Of a stretch of 64,000 nucleotides of DNA, positions 1-7,355 are shown in pieces. Numbering within the stretch: position 1 is the stretch's first letter; each line of letters opens with the position of its first letter. Below the pieces are notes generated by a model that had not been told where the DNA came from, did not search any database, and saw nothing but the letters and a program-made list of their open reading frames with translations. The position numbers and the translations under genes were made by a program. Location: positions 62,001-126,000 of the forward strand of contig NZ_BCUS01000002.1 in NCBI RefSeq assembly GCF_001591345.1. Reading direction: 5' to 3'. The stretch comes from Variovorax boronicumulans NBRC 103145. GTDB taxonomy: Bacteria > Pseudomonadota > Gammaproteobacteria > Burkholderiales > Burkholderiaceae_C.

Positions 1-19
1 CACTTTCTAAGGAGGCACC

Positions 20-355
20 ATGGGCGGCTATTTCGCCATCCAGCCTTCTGCAGAGTCCGCGCAGGAGCAGCACGCCCCGGCATTCCACAGCGAGTGGAGC
101 GATCCCATCGGTGGCCTTGTACCTGCGGACCCACGTCGTCACGACGCCTTTGTCGCCTACGCCAAGCTCGTAGCCGGCGTCCTCAGGCCGCACCTTCTGC
201 CGTTCCTCGCCGGGGGCCGGGCGCGGGTATTGATCGGGCCGGAGATGTTCAGCTTCGACCTACCCGCAGCGCGCGGTACTTGGATCAGTGTGCCGGAGAT
301 CGCGGCATGCCTGCAACTTCTTCCTTGGGCAGAGCCCGATGAAGCTATTCACTGA
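20..355 (+). CDS. Small prophage protein, unknown function
   Basis: A 111-aa protein with a strong AAGGAGG ribosome-binding site at 9-15, which overlaps a possible TAA stop of an upstream gene at 8-10. I recognise no domain. The chain is neutral and hydrophobic in the middle, with no signal peptide or membrane helix. The next gene begins 8 bases after its stop, so it appears to belong to the same late phage operon as the two virion proteins downstream. A structural or accessory virion role is inferred only from position. Confidence 0.6.
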   Translation: MGGYFAIQPSAESAQEQHAPAFHSEWSDPIGGLVPADPRRHDAFVAYAKLVAGVLRPHLLPFLAGGRARVLIGPEMFSFDLPAARGTWISVPEIAACLQLLPWAEPDEAIH

Positions 356-362
356 GGAACCT

Positions 363-1835
363 ATGAGTCTTCTCGACTTTCTGAACACGCCTGACGCCCA
401 GCTCGGGCTCGGCCTTCTCGCTGCCGGTGGCCCGTCCGCTACGCCCATGAGCTTTGGTCAGCGCATTGCACAGGGTGTCCAGTACGCTCAATCGAGCAAA
501 GATGCCGATCTGCGGCGTCAATACGTGCGCTCGCAGATCGACGAAAACACTGCGCAAATCGCCGCCCGCAACCTACAGGCGCAGCGCGACCAGGCAATCA
601 ACGCCCTAGTGACGGGCCGCTTGGCTGGTCAAGGCGCAGACGCACCAGCCGCGGTGCCGTCTGTCGGGACGGGGACGAAAGCGCCCAGCGCCGCGGCGGC
701 CCTGCCTGGCGGGCCTCTTGGTAGTGCGCGTCCGAACGTCGGGTCTAGCGGCTCGTTTCCCTTCTCGCTTGACGACATCACCGCGCTCCAAGGGTATGGA
801 TACAAGGGTGCCGATGGCTTGTTCAACATGTACAAGTACGCCACTGATGGCGTGAAGCGCGAGGCCGGAAACTACTATCAAGATCCTCGGTCTGGCGAGA
901 TCCGGTACATGCCAAAAATAGGCGAAGGGCAGACCATTGGTCCGAATGGAGAAGTCGCGACTGCGAGGGGATACGCCGCGTCAAACGCGAACATCAAGGG
1001 CCTCGAGACGCAGGCAAGTGAGGCGGCCAAGTATCCCTTCACAGTGGGGGCGGATCGATCGAGGCAACTGACCCAAGCGGCGCTTGACCCTCAGGCCTAT
1101 ATCGGCGAGGACAACAACACGTATAGCGGCACGCGCTTGCAGGGTGTACTCGCCTCCGGCGGCGGTCCTCTCATCGGCTTGCTGCCGCAAGCAGGTCCCG
1201 GCGTTGGCCCTACTGCCGGCGCGGCGCCCTTGATCGGGCGCGAACTGGGCGGCAGCGCAGGCACCCCGCGACCGTTCATGACCGGTCGCAACCCGGTGAC
1301 CCAGCAATCCGGTATTGCGCTCAACGACAACTGGATCAAGAACGCCTATCAGCCCGCGCTCGATGCAGGAAACGCTGCATCCGACGCTCTGACGAACATT
1401 GAGGCGCTACGCACCATTGACCTGAGAACTGGATGGGGCGCGGACGCGAAGGCGACCGCGGCCAACGTGCTGGCCGGACTGGGCATCGCGCCGAAGAGCG
1501 CCGAGATGTTTGCCGCCAACGCGCAGAAGTTCCAGTCGGTGGCTATGGACCGGTTGATGAAGAAGCAGGTCGAGCAGAAGGGGACCGCGACGGAAGGTGA
1601 TGCGAAGCGCATCAGTCAGACCTACGTTTCGCTGCAGAACACGCCGTCGGCGAACGACTTCATTCTGGATCTTGCTCAGGCCCAAGCCAACCAAGATCAG
1701 CGCCGCGCGCAGTACTACGAAGCGGCTCTGCCGCTGGCGCAGAAGGCCGGCGACCTGACGCGCGTGGATCGCGAGTGGCGAAAGATCAAGGGTTCGATCT
1801 GGGCCGATCCGGCCCTGCAGCGCTGGAGTCGGTGA
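363..1835 (+). CDS. Phage internal virion / DNA-ejection-type structural protein
   Basis: 490 aa. I chose ATG 363 because GAGGAAC sits just upstream and the preceding gene ends at 355; an upstream in-frame start at 288 would overlap that gene. The N-terminus (MSLLDFLNTPDAQLGLGLLA) followed by an Ala/Gln-rich segment and a Gly/Pro-rich linker resembles internal or tail proteins that podoviruses place beside a transglycosylase protein. No catalytic motif is visible. The stop overlaps the next start (TGATG at 1833-1837), so translation is probably coupled. The family assignment is inference from layout and composition. Confidence 0.6.
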   Translation: MSLLDFLNTPDAQLGLGLLAAGGPSATPMSFGQRIAQGVQYAQSSKDADLRRQYVRSQIDENTAQIAARNLQAQRDQAINALVTGRLAGQGADAPAAVPSVGTGTKAPSAAAALPGGPLGSARPNVGSSGSFPFSLDDITALQGYGYKGADGLFNMYKYATDGVKREAGNYYQDPRSGEIRYMPKIGEGQTIGPNGEVATARGYAASNANIKGLETQASEAAKYPFTVGADRSRQLTQAALDPQAYIGEDNNTYSGTRLQGVLASGGGPLIGLLPQAGPGVGPTAGAAPLIGRELGGSAGTPRPFMTGRNPVTQQSGIALNDNWIKNAYQPALDAGNAASDALTNIEALRTIDLRTGWGADAKATAANVLAGLGIAPKSAEMFAANAQKFQSVAMDRLMKKQVEQKGTATEGDAKRISQTYVSLQNTPSANDFILDLAQAQANQDQRRAQYYEAALPLAQKAGDLTRVDREWRKIKGSIWADPALQRWSR

Positions 1836-4579
1836 TGGAACTGTTCAACCTGCTCGAGTCGCAGTACGGCCTGCCGGCGGGCTTGCTAGACAGTGTCTGG
1901 TCGGCCGAGTCCGGACGCGGGCGCAACATGCGCTCCCCGAAGGGCGCAGAGGGGCACTTCCAGTTCATGCCGGCGACCGCGCAGCAGTACGGCGTGGCCG
2001 ACCCTAGCGACCTGGGGCAATCCGCCGCCGGCGCCGCGCGCATGTACGCGGATCTTCTCAAGCAGTACGGCGGCGATCTGCCACGCGCGCTGGCCGGCTA
2101 CAACTGGGGCCAAGGAAACATGGCTCGCAAGGGATTCGAAGCCGCCCCGGCTGAGACCCGCAACTACATCGCGAAGGTGACGAACGCCATGGGACAACCG
2201 CAAGCACGCGCGCCGCAGCAGGATGCGCCTTCCGATGACTGGGCCACGCTGAACGCGCAGTTCGCTCCGGGATCCACGCGGAGTACGCAGGAGTCCGATC
2301 CCTGGGCCGAGCTCGGCGCGAAGTTCGCGCAACCTGTGCCGACAGATGCACCTCGCGCCCGTGCAGCCCGCTCTGAAGTTGGAGCGACGACCGCGGCGCC
2401 GTCCACCAGCTTTGGCCGCCGCGCGCAGACAGCAGCGCTCCCGCTCGTGGGGCCGACGCTGGCCGCGTTGGACATCAACCCGGACATGCCTGCAATTGCG
2501 AAAGGCATTGCTTCCGGCTTCGCAGACCTGGGGAACACGATCATCAACCGTGGCACCAAGGTCGGCGCCGACATATGGGCGGGTATCGACGACCCGTACG
2601 GCTTGATGGATCCGAGACTCAAGCGGCCTGCGGCCAATTTGACCAACCTCGTGACGGGCGAGAAGCCGATGAGCCAGGCCGAGCGTGAGAACGCTGTGCG
2701 CGCGGCGTCGCTGGAGGACTTCAACCGCGAGAACGCCAGCGCCTGGTTCTCCGGAGGGCGCCTGGCCGGCAATATCGCGGCGACCTTCCCTGCGGGCGGC
2801 GTCATCGCTGCGCCAGTACGTGCGGCCGCGCCTGTGCTGGCACCATTGGCCGATGCGCTGGCGACGGGCGGCTTTCGCACGGGGCTCGCGCCGGCGACGC
2901 TGGCCGGGCGCGTGGGGAATGTAGCGCTGCGCGCCGCAGGTGGCTCAGCAACCGGAGGCGCAACTGCGGGCCTGGTGAATCCGGATGATGCTGCCGTCGG
3001 AGCAATGATCGGCGGCGTTCTTCCGCCAGCCCTTCAAGGCGTCAACAAGGCGGGTGATCTCGCTGGCAGGGCCTACCGCGCATTGGCCGTCTCTCCGGCT
3101 ACCGCCGCAGCCCGAAGTGTTCTCGATGTCGGTGGGTTCACCACGCCGGCACAGATTGCCGAGGTGCAGGCTGCGCTGCGTGCGCAAGGGCCGGCCATCG
3201 TGGGAGAAAGCCCGACCGTCTCGCAGATTCTGCAGAACCCGGAGATCTCGCAGCTCGAGCGCACGGTGCGCAATACGCCCGGCGGCGCCCCCGCGCTGAT
3301 TGCGCGTGACCAGGCGCAGAACGCGGCGCGGCTGAATGTGCTCAACGACGTGGCCTCTGTGGCAGCAGATCTGCCCGCCGCGCGCACAAACTTCGGCAAC
3401 ACGATCGCACCGCGCGCGGCTGACGCACGCAATGCCGCATCGAAAGCGGTGCGTCAGGCCTTCGATGCGGTCGACCCGCTTAACGACACGCAGTTCTATT
3501 TGCCGTTGCCCGAGATGGAGGCCGCGAAGGCGAAGTTTCTGGGGCCGGGTACGTTCGGCACCGGTAGCAAGGCTCAGTCAGCGATCGACACCGCTACCGG
3601 CATGGGCACAGAGATGCGTCCCCGGACCAGCCTGACGGGCTCAGACACGGTACGAAAGACTGTGCCATTCCAGACCGTTCAGAACCTTCGCAGCTCAATC
3701 GGGGAGGCCGCCGAGCAGGCGCGCATGAGAGGCGCGAACAAGGAAGCCGCGGCGCTCGAAAGCATGAAAGCCGACATCGATAACCGGGTCAATCTGGTGG
3801 CCGCAGGCAAGGGCGATGCGGCGGAGAACTTCCCCGCCGACATCGTGGCGCAGTGGCGCAAGGCCATCGACCTGCACGCCGACAAGCAGAATCGCTTCGC
3901 TCGCGGGCCGCAGGCTGGGATGTTCCGCAAGGGCGGCGACGGCAACTACGCGGTTGAGGGCGGCGAGCTCGCGCCGAAGTTCTTCTCGCCACGGCTGTCG
4001 CAGTCGGAAGACATCGAGGCCCTCAAGCGCATGCGGCTTGGCACCCCAGTAATTGACTCACTCAAGAGCTATGCGACCACTGACGCATCGCGGCGCGTGA
4101 CCGGTGACGGCACGCTGCGGAGCAAAGCATTCAACGACTGGCTGAATGCGCACGGCGGCGCGGTGCGAGGCCTCTTCGACGATGGTGAGCGGGCCCGGCT
4201 GACGGGCGTGGGGGTCGACCTGAAGCGCGCATCGGATGCCAGGGACCTGGGTCGCGCCACGGGCTCCAACACATCGCAGAACGTGCAGAACGCGCTGGGT
4301 CTCGGAATGCTCGACAGCCGCGCCGTGAACCTTCTGGCCAGTCGCACGCCGTTTGTCGGGAAGTTCACTGGCCCCATGCTCGATGCTTTGCGTGAGTCAG
4401 CGAAGCGCGGGAAGGCTGGGCGGCTGGGTGGCCTGTTGTCAGATCCTGCGGAGCTGGATCGCGCTATCGCTGACTACTTGAGTCAGTCGGTCCGTGGTCC
4501 TGGACTGCTGGGGCATGACTCGCAGACCGTCCCTTTTCTGCTGCGTTCAAGTCCTCTGTTAGCGAGCGACCGGTCCTGA
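1835..4579 (+). CDS. Phage virion protein with N-terminal lytic transglycosylase (SLT) domain
   Basis: 914 aa from ATG 1835, which overlaps the previous stop; an upstream in-frame start at 1775 is less likely. Residues about 1-115 form an SLT/lysozyme-like fold: VWSAESGRG with the likely catalytic Glu, GHFQFMPATAQQYG, and LAGYNWGQGN. The remainder is a long Ala-rich region typical of internal virion proteins that travel with the DNA and open peptidoglycan on entry (the gp16-like class of T7-type phages). The last ~30 residues, after about 4485, look unlike phage sequence and are antisense to a minus-strand membrane ORF. The true C-terminus may therefore have been replaced at a mosaic junction. 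Confidence 0.75.
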   Translation: MELFNLLESQYGLPAGLLDSVWSAESGRGRNMRSPKGAEGHFQFMPATAQQYGVADPSDLGQSAAGAARMYADLLKQYGGDLPRALAGYNWGQGNMARKGFEAAPAETRNYIAKVTNAMGQPQARAPQQDAPSDDWATLNAQFAPGSTRSTQESDPWAELGAKFAQPVPTDAPRARAARSEVGATTAAPSTSFGRRAQTAALPLVGPTLAALDINPDMPAIAKGIASGFADLGNTIINRGTKVGADIWAGIDDPYGLMDPRLKRPAANLTNLVTGEKPMSQAERENAVRAASLEDFNRENASAWFSGGRLAGNIAATFPAGGVIAAPVRAAAPVLAPLADALATGGFRTGLAPATLAGRVGNVALRAAGGSATGGATAGLVNPDDAAVGAMIGGVLPPALQGVNKAGDLAGRAYRALAVSPATAAARSVLDVGGFTTPAQIAEVQAALRAQGPAIVGESPTVSQILQNPEISQLERTVRNTPGGAPALIARDQAQNAARLNVLNDVASVAADLPAARTNFGNTIAPRAADARNAASKAVRQAFDAVDPLNDTQFYLPLPEMEAAKAKFLGPGTFGTGSKAQSAIDTATGMGTEMRPRTSLTGSDTVRKTVPFQTVQNLRSSIGEAAEQARMRGANKEAAALESMKADIDNRVNLVAAGKGDAAENFPADIVAQWRKAIDLHADKQNRFARGPQAGMFRKGGDGNYAVEGGELAPKFFSPRLSQSEDIEALKRMRLGTPVIDSLKSYATTDASRRVTGDGTLRSKAFNDWLNAHGGAVRGLFDDGERARLTGVGVDLKRASDARDLGRATGSNTSQNVQNALGLGMLDSRAVNLLASRTPFVGKFTGPMLDALRESAKRGKAGRLGGLLSDPAELDRAIADYLSQSVRGPGLLGHDSQTVPFLLRSSPLLASDRS

Positions 4580-4667
4580 CGCGGTAGAAGAAGCTGACCA
4601 CGAACACCAGCACGGCAAGACCGATGGCCTTCCAGAGCAGGTACTCAGTGAACAGTGACGAGGTCAT
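4464..4667 (-). CDS. Possible small membrane protein
   Basis: 67 aa with one clear transmembrane helix near the N-terminus (LLWKAIGLAVLVFVVSFFY), followed by a basic stretch and a polar tail. Its ATG overlaps the stop of the upstream minus-strand ORF (ATGA at 4664-4667), which suggests translational coupling. It overlaps the 3' end of the phage transglycosylase gene by 116 bp on the opposite strand. I do not recognise a family. It could be a phage accessory membrane peptide or a chance frame, but the hydrophobic segment and tail look protein-like. Confidence 0.4.
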   Translation of the reverse strand: MTSSLFTEYLLWKAIGLAVLVFVVSFFYRVRTGRSLTEDLNAAEKGRSASHAPAVQDHGPTDSSSQR

Positions 4668-4876
4668 CGGCCGATTCTAGATGCCGCTACTGTGTTCTCG
4701 CTGTGTGATGCCAGCGCATCCAGTTGGTCCCCGCGCGACTCCTTCCGAGCGGATTCGATCGAAGCCTCAAGTTCTATGGCGAATGTCGTCCAGGGGCAGA
4801 AGGCCCCAAGTCGCTGTTGGCGATACCTTCTAGGAGCATGACGCGGAGGCGTCTGCGTTTTCTCTAGATCGGTCAT
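4664..4876 (-). CDS. Small hypothetical protein coupled to the membrane ORF
   Basis: 70 aa, basic N-terminus and acidic/polar C-terminus, no recognised domain. It has no convincing ribosome-binding site, which lowers confidence. Its stop overlaps the start of the minus-strand membrane ORF by four bases, so the pair could be a tiny two-gene unit divergent from the HTH gene at 4911. The function is unknown. Confidence 0.3.
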   Translation of the reverse strand: MTDLEKTQTPPRHAPRRYRQQRLGAFCPWTTFAIELEASIESARKESRGDQLDALASHSENTVAASRIGR

Positions 4877-4910
4877 ATTCCGTATTTCTGGCTAGCTTCA
4901 GAGGAGTGAA

Positions 4911-5189
4911 ATGCGGAAACACAAAGAAATCCGAGCTTCTGCGTTGCCTGAGTCCTTTCAGGACGCGCAACAAGCCATCCTCCAGCGCCTCGACACGGTG
5001 ACGCATGCCCTCGTGGCGCTCGCTCGCATCGCGGGCGCGCGGCTCACCCGCACACAGATGTGCGAGCGGCTGGGCGTCACCAGCCACACCATCACCTACC
5101 GCGTGCGCCGCGGCGACCTGCCCAAGCCCGGCGCCGATGGCCGTTGGCTGCTGGCCGAGCTCATCGAGTGGGAGTCACACATCGGGTAG
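4911..5189 (+). CDS. Small helix-turn-helix DNA-binding protein (excisionase/AlpA-like)
   Basis: 92 aa with a good AGAGGAG ribosome-binding site. Residues about 44-85 read as a MerR/AlpA-type winged HTH: LTRTQMCERLGVTSHTITYR, then RRGDLPKPGADGRWLLAELI, where the wing ends in a Trp-Leu-Glu-Trp pattern typical of excisionase-like DNA readers. The N-terminal 40 residues form an amphipathic, possibly coiled helix (QDAQQAILQRLDTVTHALVA). About 70 bp downstream lies the helically phased TCTCA array (5259-5372), so this protein is the obvious candidate to bind it. That link is inference. An integrase partner is not in the window. Confidence 0.7.
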   Translation: MRKHKEIRASALPESFQDAQQAILQRLDTVTHALVALARIAGARLTRTQMCERLGVTSHTITYRVRRGDLPKPGADGRWLLAELIEWESHIG

Positions 5190-5537
5190 CAACCGATCCA
5201 GTGTGCACCACAGATCGAGGGCGGAAAGAGGCCTTGGGGTCCTGCCATTCGCGCTCCTTCTCACCACGTCTCAGTCCGTCTCAACTTTTCTCATGGATTT
5301 GCGCAGCGTCTCAGGGGGGATTAATTCGTCTCACGTTCGGCGCAGATTCTCAAAGAATCTCAGGTTTTCTCATCTGCACGCCGCATCTTTCAAAGCCGTG
5401 GTCACGGAGGCACGCTTAGTATGTTTACAGCGGCTACGCCTCGAAAATACTCGTGCTTTCCGGGCTACCCCCCGGTGAAGGAGCGGATGTTTGGCATGCG
5501 AGCGGTCGTACCGCCGGCATGACGAAGGAACATCGCG
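5190..5537. other. Intergenic stretch carrying the phased TCTCA array
   Basis: No convincing gene. The notable content is the nine-copy TCTCA array at 5259-5372. Downstream of it, around 5417-5425, is an AT-richer patch (TAGTATGTTTACA), then a short GC-rich inverted sequence near 5459-5475. Short open frames here look like composition artefacts. Confidence 0.5.
5259..5372 (+). repeat. Nine TCTCA motifs in helical (10-bp) register
   Basis: TCTCA begins at 5259, 5269, 5279, 5289, 5309, 5329, 5348, 5358 and 5368, giving steps of 10, 10, 10, 20, 20, 19, 10 and 10. Each is preceded by CG or a T/A-rich pair (CGTCTCA or TTTCTCA). All sites are in the same orientation, so they fall on one face of the DNA helix. 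This is what a cooperatively assembling protein needs: a plasmid-type centromere (ParR-like short repeats), an integrase arm region, or a multi-site operator. The adjacent HTH gene (4911-5189) is the likeliest binder. Confidence 0.8.
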
Positions 5538-5810
5538 ATGAACCCGGCGTTGCACCGATGGCGGATGCGATGGCGAAGCTGCGGGCTACGACCGCCGAAC
5601 CCCGCCGGTGTCGCTCCGATCCTTCCGGTGCCCGCTGGGCCGCCGCCCGCGGTTGTGGTGGAAGTGGCGGGCACGCCGGGTGTAGCCGAAAACACGAGTC
5701 CTGCACTGCCACCCGTGGTGCCGGGGCCTGGCTCACCGTTGGATGGCAGTGGAAGCGGCATTGAAACGCAGCGGTTCAGCGACAACGGGATGGCTACTTC
5801 AGTTTCATGA
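5538..5810 (+). CDS. Doubtful Pro-rich small ORF
   Basis: 90 aa with a possible AAGGA ribosome-binding site eight bases before ATG. After an Arg/Trp-rich start it is dominated by Pro, Val and Gly (VPAGPPPAVVVEVAG). It runs 17 bp into the 3' end of the convergent SH3-protein gene. No family is recognised, and opposite-strand and other-frame ORFs also cross the region, so it may be non-coding. Confidence 0.25.
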   Translation: MNPALHRWRMRWRSCGLRPPNPAGVAPILPVPAGPPPAVVVEVAGTPGVAENTSPALPPVVPGPGSPLDGSGSGIETQRFSDNGMATSVS

Positions 5811-6756
5811 GGTAGCGAGTGAGCACCCAACCTGCCATCTCGAGGCCTTCTGAATCTCTCCAGACGACTTGTGTCCACGCGTCTGCAGACTGCACAAATT
5901 CGACAACGGCTCCCGCCGGAAGTTGGCCAACCACAGGCGAAAGCACCTTTCCATTCAAGTGAACAGTTAGGTCCTCCGTGGTGATCCTGCGCATGGCGGC
6001 ATACGCTGGAGGGAACTCAAGCTTCTTGATTTCGCGTGCAATATCCTTTGCAAGAGCTTGCCGATCTTCATTCGCACTCACCTTGGAGAGTTTGTCTTTG
6101 ACGTAAAAATCCCAATAGGGGGTGATCATGAAGAGGGCGATCATCAGAAGGATTGATAACGCTTGGAGGGGGTCTACCTTTTGGAAAAGCAATTCGGAAA
6201 AGCTCCGAAGTCCAAATTCGACGGTTCCATTCGCCTGTGCAACGGCATGTGAAGCTTCCGCGTTGGCTTCCTGCACCGCCCCGCGGAAAGAGTCATCTTG
6301 AATTTGGCCCGCTGCTGAACTGATGCTCTCTTGCAGTTCCGGCCACTGTGATCTCTTTAGAACGCCACTCGACGCCATGGCTTCGGAGATTGCGAGCCAT
6401 CGGTTCATTGGGTTGTCTGCGTTCTCAGTTCCGAGAATTTTGGACACTCGTCCCGGCATGTCCAGCATGGAGCGGTACCAGTCAAGCTGCATCAGCCTAG
6501 CGGCCGGCGGAGAGACCAGTGCAGCCACGTTCTGCAGCTTGTTGGCGTTCAGGTAGGGAAACGCGACGTCGACAAGCATGCGCCGTGCACTCGCGGTTTG
6601 CTGGAACATGCGCTGGAGTTCGGTGGGTGTCTTGAATTGCTCTGCCAATGAACTCATCGCCTTTAACTGGTCCGCCGCGCGCTGCTGACTTGTTATCAGT
6701 TTTTCCAGTGGGGTACTTGTCAGCAGCAGGTTCAGCCTATTTTTCGCGTCATCCAT
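5794..6756 (-). CDS. Membrane protein with cytoplasmic helical region and C-terminal SH3b domain
   Basis: 320 aa from ATG 6756, chosen for its GAGGAGA ribosome-binding site; the frame is open further upstream but reads as nonsense. Residues 1-195 are largely helical and polar. One transmembrane helix spans about 200-217 (LSILLMIALFMITPYW). Residues about 258-318 resemble a bacterial SH3 domain (LTVHLNGKVLSPVVGQLPAG, then AGWVLTRYLMKL), usually a peptidoglycan- or protein-binding module. It is a single gene on the minus strand between phage remnants and the AAA/protease operon. Codon use is less GC-biased than in the flagellar genes, consistent with transfer. The function is unknown. Confidence 0.7.
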   Translation of the reverse strand: MDDAKNRLNLLLTSTPLEKLITSQQRAADQLKAMSSLAEQFKTPTELQRMFQQTASARRMLVDVAFPYLNANKLQNVAALVSPPAARLMQLDWYRSMLDMPGRVSKILGTENADNPMNRWLAISEAMASSGVLKRSQWPELQESISSAAGQIQDDSFRGAVQEANAEASHAVAQANGTVEFGLRSFSELLFQKVDPLQALSILLMIALFMITPYWDFYVKDKLSKVSANEDRQALAKDIAREIKKLEFPPAYAAMRRITTEDLTVHLNGKVLSPVVGQLPAGAVVEFVQSADAWTQVVWRDSEGLEMAGWVLTRYLMKLK

Positions 6757-7230
6757 AACTTCTCCTCGTTGCAAGGATGTTAGTTGCGATTGGTGGGCCC
6801 TCAGTAGGGTTCGCTTGCCTCGTTCTGCCTCGACACCATCACGCCCAGCAACGCCACTCCGGCGAAGCACTACCAAGGCCTTGGCGGCCACGGCGAGATG
6901 TGGCAGCTGACGGGTGCGATGCGGCGGCGGCACAACTGCCAAAGACGCCGGCGCGCCCGCCGCAAAGGGACACGACGTTTCGTGTCGCTGGGGGCGAGAC
7001 GGCTTCGTGCAGGTGATGGTGTTACGGAGCCTGCGGAAGGTGCAGCACCCAGAGTTGCTGGGAGGGTGCGACTCATGGTCATACACAAGACCTGGCAGAG
7101 CTAAGGGCTCTCAAGAACCTGACTCGTGGTGCGGTTGGAAGACTTGGCGCCACTGCTGAGCCGGCTGTTGCCGCAACGATGAACCTCAACTTCAAATAGT
7201 CGGCGCCCCAATCCGCCGGTTGCGTCTGGC
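6757..7230. other. Decayed stretch without an intact gene
   Basis: Several short overlapping frames but no gene I can defend. At 7089-7199 an open frame ends in a plausible protein C-terminus (DLAELRALKNLTRGAVGRLG, then AVAATMNLNFK and stop). Around 6826-6910 another frame reads SNATPAKHYQGLGGHGEMW. These may be fragments of one frameshifted phage-type gene reading rightward. The remainder shows no repeats or RNA signals. Confidence 0.35.
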
Positions 7231-7321
7231 TACGAAACTAAGTGAGGGGTTTTCGAAACATGATGGGAAAAATTCGATTTTTGATATGAAGATACGAAAC
7301 AATGCGGTGATTTTTCGTGAC
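7231..7321 (+). repeat. Five TWCG-box repeats at 21-bp spacing upstream of the AAA gene
   Basis: TACGAAAC (7231), TTCGAAAC (7252), TTCGATTT (7273), TACGAAAC (7293) and TTCGTGAC (7314) start at intervals of 21, 21, 20 and 21, which is two helical turns each. The stretch is AT-rich compared with its surroundings and ends 34 bp before the GTG start of the ATPase gene. It is a probable operator or promoter-control region for the ATPase-protease operon. The binder is unknown. Confidence 0.55.
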
Positions 7322-7355
7322 GGCGTGTACACTGAACCGTTAGCGAAGCATCAAT

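Noticed and set aside
5259..5372. CRISPR array
   Set aside because: The repeats are only five to seven bases and 10 bp apart, far too short and close for repeat-spacer units, and no cas gene is near.
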